Shown here in pieces: positions 16,889 to 26,600 of a stretch of DNA of 54,742 nt. How positions within the stretch are numbered: position 1 is the stretch's first letter; each line of letters starts with the position of its first letter. The stretch lies in IMG/VR virus record IMGVR_UViG_3300021961_000129, positions 1-54,742 of that record; one strand, 5' to 3'. The notes beneath the pieces were generated by a model. The model made no database searches. It was not told the origin of the DNA and worked only from the letters and a program-made list of their open reading frames with translations. Position numbers and translations under genes: made by a program. Source of the stretch: a virus.

Positions 16889-19800
16889 TTAAATGATAAC
16901 TACATAAGTTCTTGGAATTTGGAATGGATTATTAATGATAGATGCAGAAATTTCCTGTATATAAATTGTACCAATTCCAATATAAGTAGATTTCGATAAG
17001 GATTCGAATCCTGAAGAGAAGGTGAAGAGACTTCCCGTTGTATCATCATATATTCTTGAAACAGATTCATTAGAAGATCCAAGAACATTAATTGTACCAA
17101 ACCCATCTGGAGCCGGAATAAAGATAATATCTGGATATACAAGTTGTCCAGAAAGTGTTATGACTCCAGATCCAACTTGAGAGTATGTTGCAATTTCCGA
17201 GGTAATTGCAGTTCCATCTAACGTAAATAGTCCAATACCAACAACTGGATAATCAGATTCTATAGAAGTTGTTGCAGATCCATAGATTTGCAGAATAATC
17301 GTGGATTCTGGAGTTTGTGCTGAATAAGACTCGGATTTACCAGATAAAGCAAATAGACTTCCAGATCCACTATAAACATTCGACTCACTTTCAAGAGTAG
17401 TACTGGTAACAAATATTGTTCCTATTCCAGACTCGGAATGGGTCAGTTTAATATTTTGATATGTTCCAGATAATGTATAGAGTCCAAATCCAACATATTC
17501 ATGTAAATCGGACTCTGCAGTTATAGCACTTCCATTAAATTCAAATAGGATTGTATTTTCTTCAGGATTTGCAATAAAGGATACATATGCAGAATCTTGA
17601 CTATCGGATGTAATTTCTTCACTATCACATGTATCATAATCGTTATCTACATTATGTTGTACAAATCTAAATAGTCCTCTTGCCGGATAATTTGGAATAA
17701 AGAATGTGCTTGAATTTCCACTAAGATTTGTAGATCCAGATCCTTCGTAACTATTAGTGATCGATTCTTTAATGAATCCATTGATAACATAAAGTACTTC
17801 TGTTTCTGGAGTTTGTGCGGAGTATACTTCAAAACTCGTTCCAGAAATACTAAAGAGTTGAATATTTTCTGGATCTTGTAACGAGAAACTTTCCTGTGCA
17901 GACGCCGATATCGTTAAAGTTCCAGATCCAAAATATGCATCCGTTTCGGAGTAAGAACCTTCACTAATTTCAAATCCGATTATAATAGATCCATTATTAT
18001 CGAAAGTTATATCAGTTTCATCAAATGTATCAGACTCTGAATCAAATGTACCTAGAATCTGACGTTTTCCAAGATAAACTGTTCCAGATCCAACATAACT
18101 ATCAATTTCAATCTCAATAATAGGTGAAGTTTGTTGAGATATGAATATAGTTCCCGATGTTCCTGGATTTACATCATTGCCATAATATCCATAAACCGCG
18201 ATTTCTCTTGTAGAGGCAATTCCAGAAATTGTTGTAATACCGGAAGAAATATAACCCTTTCTAGTATAGCTCCAAGACTTACCAATTCCAAGGGGAGCAT
18301 AAGGATATTGAACTTGTGGACTAAATCCGGTAATTACATTAAATAATCCAGTTCCAGTATATGGAGTTAATGGGCTATACTTAGCAAGATTATTAGTTTG
18401 ATCAAATTTAAATGTACCAATACCAGAACCAGAGTTGAAATCACCAATTCTAAATCCATATCTATTGGAATATGTTTTAGCGTCACGAGGATTTCCATCT
18501 CCATCTGGGAAGGTTCCAACTCCAACTCCAAACTGAATTCCAGTTGTCCCGATACCAATATTCTTTTCAATACCATAATGAGGTATTAATCTTACTTCTG
18601 GATGTACTAGAGGAGTATTACTAAAGGTAAGTGGAGGTGGATCTACCGTTACATATTCCGAATTTCTATTGTATAATGCACGTTTGTCTTCATCAAACGC
18701 AAATAGTACAGTATCCTCTGGAGTTTGTGCAGAATAAGCTTCTAGTCCAGTTCCAGAAATGTTAATAGAACCAGAAGCATTCCAGGAATCTATATCAGAC
18801 TCTAAAAGTGTTGAAGAAAGGGTAAGAGTTCCAATACCAACTTCTGAGTAAGTAGCCTTAAGATCACTGGATCTTACATCTGAAGTGGATATGAATAATC
18901 CAGAAGTATAAACAAATAATTGTGTATTTACTAGCGGTTCCGCAATAAATTTCTCTATTGCAGTGGAACTTCCAGTTATCTGAATTCCGGTTGTTCCAAT
19001 GCCAATGTTTTCTTCAATACCATAGTGTGGAGTAAAATCAATATTTGGATGTATAAGATTTCCGGATATTGTAAAGAGTCCTGAAGTTCCTGGATCTCTA
19101 TCATCTCCATAATAACCATAAACAGCAATTTCTCTATTAGAAGAAATTCCAGATAAAGTATAAATTGGTCTATCACCATTATATCCCTTTCTAGTATAGC
19201 TCCAAGACTTACCAATTCCAAGAGGAGCATAATCATATGCAACTTGTGGACTAAATCCATTAACAACATTAATGGATCCGAATGGTTTGAGTCCACTACC
19301 AACATTCAGTTGACCATAGTTTTCAAAATTATTAGCAATATTAGATATGAACTGATTATCAGAGAAATCAGTTGCAATGCCTGTTATTAGTTGATAATCT
19401 TCTGCATCAATATCAACAAATTCATTATATACATAAGTTCTACTTTCTCTACCAAAATCTTGTCCAAATAGAGTTCCAGTACCAAGCCAAGAAAATGCAA
19501 ATTGTTCGTTTGTTATAGATCCGGTAAATACAAATGCATAAGTTCCTATGCCAATATTTTGATCTATACCATAATGTGGCGTAAGATCAACTTCTGGGAA
19601 TTGTAGAGGTGTTCCAGAAAGGAATATGGTTCCACTACTAGTATCTGCTGGTTGTGGGTATAGGTGGTCTCCTGGATTCAAGCCATAGACTTGAATCTCT
19701 CTTGTTTCAGCAAATGAAGTCGTAATGAAAAGAGATCCAAATGGATTAATTCCACCAGGTATAAGTGGAGTTGATACAAATCCATTATCTAATCCTGCAG

Positions 19801-20428
19801 CCTGTCCTCCCAATGAGGAGTAATCATCACCAAACAGAGCCTGTTGAGAAATAAATCCATAATCATCAAAATTGGGGTAAATACTTGTATCATCCCAAAC
19901 ATAAGTTCTAGACTCTTTACCTAATCCTAGAATTTCGGAAATGAGTACAAATTGTGTCTCTTCTGGTGTTTGGGCAATATATGATTCATTTGCAGAACCA
20001 GATACAGTTATTGTTCCAGAACCATCTGGGGATGGAGTGTAATCTACATCTGGATAAACTAAATTACCAGATAGAGTGATAGTACCCGAAGTTACATAAT
20101 CTACACCATATACTTGTATTTCTCTGTCCGAAGAGAAAGATGAAATATAAATTGAACCAAAAGGAAAATCTGCAGAAGCCGCAGGTAATGGAAAACTAAC
20201 TAAACCATAATCCGTAAATGGACTGTATATCTGACCAACACTTCCAAATTCTTCATTATCTGTAGTTGGACTCAGTGAAACTAATCCATAATCATCAAAG
20301 GTATCGTAAATACTTGTATCGTCATAAACATAAGTTCTAGATTCTCTACCAAAGTCTGCAAACGTTATTGTTCCAACGGAGACTTCGTTGTAAATGACTT
20401 TTACTACTGCTTGTCCATCTAGATACAA
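16889..20428 (-). CDS. 3' part of a split repeat-rich structural protein (1179 residues, no methionine)
   Basis: The frame has 1179 residues and I find no Met codon in it. The only nominal start is TTG at 20428, with a stop 30 nt upstream in the same frame. It therefore reads as the 3' part of the preceding 251-residue gene, joined by a -1 shift in the 20421-20450 overlap. It is made of beta-rich repeats: FGRESRTYVYDDTSIY, DDYGLVS, NPFGSLFI, REIQVYGYYG, PHYGIEENIGIGTTGIQITG and SAQTPE. The same elements (FDYNESSIVFDNTQDYGLI, TPFGKLSVSG) occur in the 251-residue frame. Probably a tail-fibre or decoration protein; no enzyme motif seen. Start and expression mode are uncertain. Confidence 0.65.
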   Translation of the reverse strand: MYLDGQAVVKVIYNEVSVGTITFADFGRESRTYVYDDTSIYDTFDDYGLVSLSPTTDNEEFGSVGQIYSPFTDYGLVSFPLPAASADFPFGSIYISSFSSDREIQVYGVDYVTSGTITLSGNLVYPDVDYTPSPDGSGTITVSGSANESYIAQTPEETQFVLISEILGLGKESRTYVWDDTSIYPNFDDYGFISQQALFGDDYSSLGGQAAGLDNGFVSTPLIPGGINPFGSLFITTSFAETREIQVYGLNPGDHLYPQPADTSSGTIFLSGTPLQFPEVDLTPHYGIDQNIGIGTYAFVFTGSITNEQFAFSWLGTGTLFGQDFGRESRTYVYNEFVDIDAEDYQLITGIATDFSDNQFISNIANNFENYGQLNVGSGLKPFGSINVVNGFSPQVAYDYAPLGIGKSWSYTRKGYNGDRPIYTLSGISSNREIAVYGYYGDDRDPGTSGLFTISGNLIHPNIDFTPHYGIEENIGIGTTGIQITGSSTAIEKFIAEPLVNTQLFVYTSGLFISTSDVRSSDLKATYSEVGIGTLTLSSTLLESDIDSWNASGSINISGTGLEAYSAQTPEDTVLFAFDEDKRALYNRNSEYVTVDPPPLTFSNTPLVHPEVRLIPHYGIEKNIGIGTTGIQFGVGVGTFPDGDGNPRDAKTYSNRYGFRIGDFNSGSGIGTFKFDQTNNLAKYSPLTPYTGTGLFNVITGFSPQVQYPYAPLGIGKSWSYTRKGYISSGITTISGIASTREIAVYGYYGNDVNPGTSGTIFISQQTSPIIEIEIDSYVGSGTVYLGKRQILGTFDSESDTFDETDITFDNNGSIIIGFEISEGSYSETDAYFGSGTLTISASAQESFSLQDPENIQLFSISGTSFEVYSAQTPETEVLYVINGFIKESITNSYEGSGSTNLSGNSSTFFIPNYPARGLFRFVQHNVDNDYDTCDSEEITSDSQDSAYVSFIANPEENTILFEFNGSAITAESDLHEYVGFGLYTLSGTYQNIKLTHSESGIGTIFVTSTTLESESNVYSGSGSLFALSGKSESYSAQTPESTIILQIYGSATTSIESDYPVVGIGLFTLDGTAITSEIATYSQVGSGVITLSGQLVYPDIIFIPAPDGFGTINVLGSSNESVSRIYDDTTGSLFTFSSGFESLSKSTYIGIGTIYIQEISASIINNPFQIPRTYVVII
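18255..18331 (-). repeat. Long near-identical repeat, second copy at 19185-19258
   Basis: The two copies, about 930 nt apart, share more than 40 consecutive nearly identical bases and a further conserved block. They encode SPQVxYxYAPLGIGKSWSYT followed by RKGY. This points to segmental duplication inside the gene. Confidence 0.85.
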
Positions 20429-21174
20429 TCTATAATTTGGATAAACTCTGCAGATCCGCTAACAGATAGTTTTCCAAATGGAGTATCTAAGGCTATTACA
20501 TTATCTTGTATAAATTGATAATCAATTACGGAAGTACCGGCATCTTGTGATACCTGTCCAAAATCAAGAGGACCATTAGTACTAATACCAGCAATTAAAC
20601 CATAATCCTGAGTATTATCAAATACTATTGATGATTCGTTATAATCAAACGTTACTCTTTCTAAAGCCGTCTCAGCGACGGTCTGATCGATTCGCAGTGT
20701 ACCTGAAGCTACATAAGGTCTAATAGTTCTTTCTAATCCACTACCTATTTCAAATAGAGTTCCATTTCCTGCCCAAATAAATTTGACATTAATTATTGAT
20801 GTTCCGGACAGAACTAATGGAACGGGAGTAAATGACTCCAAATAAGTTACTGATTGTCCACCTAGACCATCATTATTTGATATACTTCCGAATGGAGTTA
20901 TTGTTCCAGAATTTGATATATAACTATAATCTTCCCTAGGCGTAAAACTATTATCAAATGTTTCTGGCCCAGAGTTATCGTCAAAAGTTAGTAAAGATGA
21001 TGAAAAATTATTTGGATTATTAGGAAAGTCTCCATATGGAATTTCTGATGATGATTGTACAGGTATTTGGGAATAATCTTCGGACGCAGAAATATTTCCC
21101 GAAGTTATGCTGCCATAATCTTCGGTAGAAAAAGAATTTATTCCATCAATAGTGTTATACGTGAATACCCGCAT
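20419..21174 (-). CDS. 5' part of the split repeat-rich structural protein (251 aa)
   Basis: ATG at 21174 starts MRVFTYNTIDGINSF. The 251 residues are Ser/Asn/Gly-rich with repeated DYG units (EDYGSITSG, EDYSYISNSG, QDYGLIAGIS, LDFGQVS) that continue in the next frame. It stops at TAG (20419-20421) after SVSGSAEFIQIIDCI. Shifting frame by one base in GAGTTTATCC would give SAE(F/V)YPNYRLYLDGQ and continue for 1170 more residues. I see no canonical heptanucleotide slippery site, so a natural frameshift mutation or a one-base assembly error in TTT or AAA is as likely as programmed frameshifting. No late-promoter core precedes it, so it is probably read through from 22.3 kb. Confidence 0.7.
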   Translation of the reverse strand: MRVFTYNTIDGINSFSTEDYGSITSGNISASEDYSQIPVQSSSEIPYGDFPNNPNNFSSSLLTFDDNSGPETFDNSFTPREDYSYISNSGTITPFGSISNNDGLGGQSVTYLESFTPVPLVLSGTSIINVKFIWAGNGTLFEIGSGLERTIRPYVASGTLRIDQTVAETALERVTFDYNESSIVFDNTQDYGLIAGISTNGPLDFGQVSQDAGTSVIDYQFIQDNVIALDTPFGKLSVSGSAEFIQIIDCI

Positions 21175-21273
21175 TTAGACTTACCCACAAATGTGAATAT
21201 TAATAAAAAGGAGGATCGCCATAAACAAGCAACCCCCCATATCCAAAATCAGAATATTTTTAAAAAAATAAAA

Positions 21274-22281
21274 TCAATCAAGAGCCACATTTAGAGTAAT
21301 CTTGATTTGGTCTCCATTATTTTGAATGGAATATGGTCCATTAGTAAATCTTTCAGCATACATAATAGAACTATAAAGAGTTGCCGTACTCAAACCTGCG
21401 ATTCCATTTGGAGTTGGACTTAGAGATGGAGTTGTATAGAACTCATTAGCATTAGGAACAGAGAAAACTGTATAAGTTCCGGAAGATAACGTAGTATTTC
21501 CAGTTCCGGCTGCAACATAAAGAATATCTCCAGCAACTAACTGGTGGCCAGTCATCTGAATTTTACCGTAACTAAATTCAACACTAGGATCTGTAGCGAC
21601 CTGAATGTTATCAATTAGGGCTTTATCCAAATAAACAACTTTTAATGCTCTATCAATACCAATTACTTTGGTTCCTGTTTGAATACCAGCATTTCCGCCA
21701 ACAACCATTCCAAGAGTAAGATCATCAACACTTTGATCTGGATCTACTGTAATATAAAGATTACCTACGACTCCAATTACTGGATCGGTATTATTACCTT
21801 TGGTGACAGTAGTTCCAACACCAACTGTTGCAGCATGTACAACTCCTTGTACAGCAACAGGCATATTATTTGCTCTTGTTACATAATAACCGTAAATATC
21901 ACCAGCATCTCCAGTAAATGTAAAGGTCTGTTCTGGGTAAGTTGCAGTAGTACCAGAACCTACCTGGTTAATTCTCCAACGTGATCCATTTAGGAGAATA
22001 CCTGTTTGTGAGGTATAAGTTTGATCTGTTCTATTATTTACACAGTATGGATAACCTGTATAAGGAGCATATCCATAAGCATTGGTATTTCCAATTCCAT
22101 ATGGTTCAAAATATGCAGTAGCGGAAGGAACATCAGACTCAGCCGGAGTCGTGTTACTTGTGAAAAGTTTTAAAACTAGGTTTCTGGGAGACTGGTCAGC
22201 AAGACTTGCGGTGTGGTTGTTCTGTGCAACCAAGTATCTGAGTGACTCAAGTTCTCCAATATTTGGAACTAATAGTGCCAT
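21274..22281 (-). CDS. Virion structural protein, 335 aa (function unknown)
   Basis: It begins MALLVPNIGELESLRYLV, a start I recognise from cyanophage virion proteins without assigned function. The body is Gly/Thr-rich and beta-rich with no transmembrane segment. Around residues 225-300 is a segment of the type HQLVAGDILYVAAGTGNTTL followed by TYTVFSVPNANEFYTTPS, resembling the HGF..GDxV / Y.V....F.L units in the two giant proteins. It follows a TATAAATA promoter at the stop of the previous gene, with GGGAG just before the ATG. Probably a baseplate or tail-fibre-associated protein. Confidence 0.7.
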   Translation of the reverse strand: MALLVPNIGELESLRYLVAQNNHTASLADQSPRNLVLKLFTSNTTPAESDVPSATAYFEPYGIGNTNAYGYAPYTGYPYCVNNRTDQTYTSQTGILLNGSRWRINQVGSGTTATYPEQTFTFTGDAGDIYGYYVTRANNMPVAVQGVVHAATVGVGTTVTKGNNTDPVIGVVGNLYITVDPDQSVDDLTLGMVVGGNAGIQTGTKVIGIDRALKVVYLDKALIDNIQVATDPSVEFSYGKIQMTGHQLVAGDILYVAAGTGNTTLSSGTYTVFSVPNANEFYTTPSLSPTPNGIAGLSTATLYSSIMYAERFTNGPYSIQNNGDQIKITLNVALD

Positions 22282-22323
22282 TTAAACAACTCCCTGCAGG
22301 TTACGATTTTTAATAACTATCTT

Positions 22324-22331
22324 TATTTATA
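22324..22331 (-). promoter_or_regulatory. Late promoter TATAAATA fused to the upstream stop codon
   Basis: Perfect TATAAATA on the minus strand. Its internal TAA (22329-22327) is the stop codon of the 225-residue gene. The next ATG is about 43 nt downstream. Confidence 0.7.
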
Positions 22332-23004
22332 ATTTTAATTTTAAAGAGACTAGAAAACGATTTATATTATTCACGGAAATAACATCAAAAGTCAAAATAT
22401 CTCCGGATACAATTGTAGTGTCCCAACCACTTAGATTATCATCACGAACTTTTCTTGAGTTGGTCATTTGTGGATAAACTCCACCAACTATGGAAGTAAA
22501 AGTTGGAAATGTCGAATAATTTGATTTTTTTATATCTAAAGTAAGATCCCCTTGTTGATCTGAAAGAATTACCAAAGATTCTATAAATCCACTTACATCT
22601 AAAGTAACAGAACCTTTATTTCCAGACAACATTGCAATTGAACCACTATCAATTACATAATTAATAGTTCTGGTCAAATCTGCGGTTGTAGCTAAAGCAA
22701 TAATAAAAACATCATCACCTGGGTTTGGAGCTACTGTAAAAATTATATTATCTGTTGAAGTTGTATAATCTTCAATTGGTTCTAAAACTAAATTATTTTT
22801 AACAACAATCAATTGTTGATCATTAATTGGTACGTAAGAATTTCCAGTTGAAGTTAATCCAAAAGTATGGGCTACTCCAGTAAATTGCGAATTAAGTTCA
22901 TCAAGAATTACGTTCCCATATTGAATAGATTTGGTTGGTATTTCATAATCTACACCAATTCTATATGGGCCAGGTTCATTAAGAGTTACTAAGTAATCTG
23001 TCAT
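22327..23004 (-). CDS. Virion structural protein, 225 aa (function unknown)
   Basis: Sequence features: MTDYLVTLNEPGPYRIGVDY at the N-terminus and a NGVxLEP-like motif (VVKNNLVLEPIEDYTTSTDN) near residue 90 that also recurs in the giant proteins (VNGVKQ, INDILQNP units). A TADLTRTINYVID segment follows. The C-terminal half resembles a carbohydrate-binding-like or fibre-tip beta domain (TNSRKVRDDNLSGWDT). No catalytic motif seen. The start overlaps the stop of the 110-residue gene, so the two are translationally coupled. Probably a baseplate or fibre-attachment protein. Confidence 0.65.
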   Translation of the reverse strand: MTDYLVTLNEPGPYRIGVDYEIPTKSIQYGNVILDELNSQFTGVAHTFGLTSTGNSYVPINDQQLIVVKNNLVLEPIEDYTTSTDNIIFTVAPNPGDDVFIIALATTADLTRTINYVIDSGSIAMLSGNKGSVTLDVSGFIESLVILSDQQGDLTLDIKKSNYSTFPTFTSIVGGVYPQMTNSRKVRDDNLSGWDTTIVSGDILTFDVISVNNINRFLVSLKLKL

Positions 23005-23336
23005 TATGATACTCCTGGAGTTACCAAAACATTTCCTTGAACAGCTCTGCTTCTATAAGAATTGGGAGAAATTAGAATAACATCATAAACATAACGACCA
23101 CCTTCAATTGCATCAGTTGCAGTATATCCCATTGAAACTGCAATTTTTCCATTCAATCTATCTACAAAAGAAAGAGTTAAAGGATATGCAGTTGAAGAAG
23201 TTGGATGTTTTCTTATTGAAGAAATTCCAGTATACCCTGTTAAATTTAATGGTGCATTATTTGTGTTCCTGATTGTAAAGGTGGCTTGAAAGTCAACCCC
23301 TTGTTCAAGAACTAAGTTTACATTCCTTGCCGCCAT
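23004..23336 (-). CDS. Small baseplate-type beta protein, 110 aa
   Basis: The protein has the pattern VNLVLEQGVDFQATFTIRNT followed by LNLTGYTGISSIRKHPTS and GRYVYDVIL. This resembles the N-terminal Ig-like domain of baseplate upper proteins (BppU_N-like), a small beta-sandwich used to attach receptor-binding proteins. The whole gene is one such domain. It overlaps the 225-residue gene and is preceded by CATAAATA at the stop of the 81-residue gene. Confidence 0.65.
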   Translation of the reverse strand: MAARNVNLVLEQGVDFQATFTIRNTNNAPLNLTGYTGISSIRKHPTSSTAYPLTLSFVDRLNGKIAVSMGYTATDAIEGGRYVYDVILISPNSYRSRAVQGNVLVTPGVS

Positions 23337-23356
23337 TATTAGAACCTGTTTTTAAG

Positions 23357-23364
23357 TATTTATG
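23357..23364 (-). promoter_or_regulatory. Late promoter CATAAATA fused to the upstream stop codon
   Basis: CATAAATA on the minus strand. The TAA at 23362-23360 is the stop codon of the 81-residue gene. The next ATG is 21 nt downstream. Confidence 0.6.
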
Positions 23365-23605
23365 AGTTACTGTCTAATTTTAATAAAAGAAGTTTCATCA
23401 TATCTTTTATATCATTCAACTCAGATTTAATTTCATCAATTTCATGCATCTTATTTTTTACAGATTCAAACTCTTGCATTTCTTCAATTTTTTTTCTTTT
23501 TAGTTCCAAATACGCATTAAATTCTGAATCGGAACAATTTAAGATTGCTCCAGAAGAAGAATCTCTATATAGTCCCGTACTACCTTCTACCGGAATTAAT
23601 TCCAT
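23360..23605 (-). CDS. Small coiled-coil protein, 81 aa
   Basis: I place the start at ATG 23605 (MELIPVEGSTGLYRDSSSGA), one base after the stop of the 2501-residue gene, rather than at the TTG 15 nt upstream. Residues 1-30 form a short globular head of the kind found in small cyanophage virion proteins (GLYRD, GAILNCSDSEF). Residues 35-78 are a charged heptad-like helix (EMQEFESVKNKMHEIDEIK, then LNDIKDMMKLLLLKL), probably an oligomerising coiled coil. It may be a connector or assembly factor for the neighbouring tail proteins. Function unproven. Confidence 0.7.
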   Translation of the reverse strand: MELIPVEGSTGLYRDSSSGAILNCSDSEFNAYLELKRKKIEEMQEFESVKNKMHEIDEIKSELNDIKDMMKLLLLKLDSNS

Positions 23606-23606
23606 A

Positions 23607-26600
23607 TTAAATTGAAGCAATGGCTCTTAGATCTTTTATTCTAGGAACAAATGATGAATTTGTTCCTGTCATTAAAATTTTGATTTGGAATCCAGAAAAT
23701 TGAGGTAATGATGTAGCAGTATATTCATATGATGAAAACTCATCTTCAGATGCAGCAGAAAGAACTTGTTTATCTGGCAATCCATTATTATCAGATGGAT
23801 TTATAACTTGTCCGTTTGCATCTAGATTTGTATAACCTGGGAATAATTCCCATAATGGTTCGGTAGTAGCATCAGATCTGAAAAGTCTGTAAAGAACTCT
23901 TATGTCACTTGTGCTATGTCTAAATGCATCAAATAGAACCTTAATATTATCCGCCACTTTTTCTAGAACAACAATTTTACTCAGATAAACAGCAGCAGTT
24001 GGATCTTCAAGGATAGAATTGACTCTAGAATCGGTTGCATAATTGGAAACTTTAGAATTTATCCTATTTGCAATAGTAATTAAATTTACTCTATCCAAAT
24101 CAATCATTGGGGAAACTTTACTTTCATCAGTAGTAAGTTCCAATTCAATTGTAAATGATTTATTACCAGGATAATCCGCTAATTTAGTAGTTTCATTTAT
24201 TCTTGAAGCAATAAGTCTTGGACTGTTAAAAGTATTCGTTTGATTGATAGTTATCTCTTGGAATCCTTGATCAACAAATGCATTCAAATTGCTGTCTGGA
24301 GTAGACGCGGAGAACGTTCTTGCTCTTGCAGAAATGGATGTGCCTTCTGGCAACATTACTTGGAAATTAGGAAGAATTGCATTGAATGGAATATTTTGAG
24401 TTGCCTTAGGGCCCTTAATTGATCCAGATGAAGGAACTATATCATAAGATCCGCAAGACTTATCCGAATTAAAATACAATTCTGGGAATGAATTTGTATT
24501 TCCAGAAGTCCTATCAGTTCCTCCGGTACTCATTCCTACTTTAATATAATAATAATCTAAATCTTGTGGGTACTTAGATAAATCAGTATCCGCTAAACTA
24601 TGAGTTTTATTAATTCTCCTCAATGAAACTCCATTTACTTCATACTTATAAACGGAATCTCCGGATGAATATGAACCGGCAATTGAAGAATCAATCTTTC
24701 TAGTTATTCCAGTAAGAGAGTTTGTTGAGGTAACCACTCCAGTATATTTTATAATCTCGGAATCAATAAGAATATATCCTGGATTTAATGAAGATACAGT
24801 TACATTTTCGAAACTTGTAAATATACCCACAGAACTTACAACTATATTTGAAGTTGAAGATGAAGAATATGAAGAGTTTAAAGTGGATGGTTTTAAATCG
24901 GGCTCTAGTCCAGATAATGTTACTCTATCATTAGTTGAATACATTCCATGATTATTATGAGAAACTCTAAAGTGCAAACCATCAGTAATTTCATTAATAT
25001 AAGTCACATTTGCATTAGGCAATGAACTCGTTCCAGAAGTACCAACATAGAATAAAGCGTCCGTTGTATTTTGTTGTGGTGTACCCTGAACTCTATCTAA
25101 CAATAAGGAATTGAATGCAGAAATAACTCCAACAGAATTTGGAATAGATAAGATCAAATTCTTACCTAAATTATCAGTTTGGGTATAATCAACTGTCAAA
25201 GCGTCTCCATAAACATATCCAGTACCACCTACTGATACTGTAGCTGCAATAGCAACTCCATTTTGTACGCTCAGATTAACTTTTGCTCCGAATCCTTTTC
25301 CAGTTAATGAAATAAGATTTACATTAGAATAAGTTTGGAATGAAGCTGTGAATGCAGATCCAACAGAAGTTAATGATAATGTACTCCCTATTCCTATTGA
25401 TCCAACAACACTTTTCAAGTTACCTCTGAAATTTCCATTATTATTTTGGAGAATTGTTACTCCACTGGTTAAGTTAGAAACCTCAGAGCTTGTTAAACTT
25501 TTTCCAAGTCCAACAATTAAAGATCTGGAAATACAATCCAGAGGATTTGCTTTCAAACTAGCTATTTGTTTGTTACCAATATCCAAAGTTGGATTATAGA
25601 ATCTTACAGTTGATGACCCTTTATAAAAATCTGCTCTGTAGATTGTCAGTTTTAAGTCTTCAAGTTGACTTGGATCCCAAGTTGCACCATTTTGGGATTT
25701 AAATAGTGATCCAAGAAGTGGTTGTTGAGAGACAATAATTTTTTCAGATTCTATTTTACTAATAGTGGTTACATCTTCTTCTCCCATTCTTGAAATGAAT
25801 ACGGTATATTCATCAGAAGCAGACAATAATACCACACAATATGATTTTCCAGTTTCACAATATACTGGGGAGGGAAAAGTAAATGTTGTTTTTTTAGAAC
25901 CATCATCAGAAAGATCAACTTCTGAAGGATCCAGAACAATTTCACCAAAAGGAAGGATTTCCTGAGTAGGAAGTCCGGTTTGCATAGTTCTTATCTGCAT
26001 TGTAATTGGCAGATTTTTAGTATCCTTAGTCTTAAAGAAAACATCAACTTTAGTTATAAAAATACCAGATTCATCAGGAACTTCGAAAGATTGAGCTAAA
26101 GGATCGACCCATCTAGTTTGTGTAGTCGATCTATTACTAAATGTAGTGCTTGCAACTGTCTCTGTTTTTTCTGATTTTATGGTTCTTTCATCAGTTTTTA
26201 CTAACCTTTCTACTTTTGCATTTCTAATTCTTAAAGTTGTTTCTTCAACATTATTAAGAGTTCCGGAGGATGTAAATCTGGTTTCTCCAGTACTATCTGT
26301 GGCTCCAGATATAGTAACATTGGTTGAACTGGTAGTTAATGTAAATGTTTTTGTTCCAGTTTCAAAACTAGGTGTAGAAGCCAAATTTGAATTAGGTATA
26401 AACAATGACCCGATCAAAGTACCTGCAGAATCTGTAACCAATCTAACATTTGTTATTTTTGCTATGGCTCCACTAACCTCACCTTTTAATTGCATTCCAG
26501 TTATTACATTTCCATAGTAACCAGAAGCAGATTGTAACTCTAGAGAAGCAGTATCTATATTTAATAGTGTTGAAGTACTTGAATATGAACTTGAAATAGT

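Noticed and set aside
20416-20418. ATG directly after the TAG of the 251-residue gene as the start of the next gene
   Set aside because: That ATG is in a different frame and hits a stop after four codons, so it cannot start the 1179-codon frame.
21175-21273. Late promoter or terminator in front of the 251-residue gene
   Set aside because: No TAAATA core is present, and the GGGGGG/CCTCC pairing is weak and lacks a stable stem.
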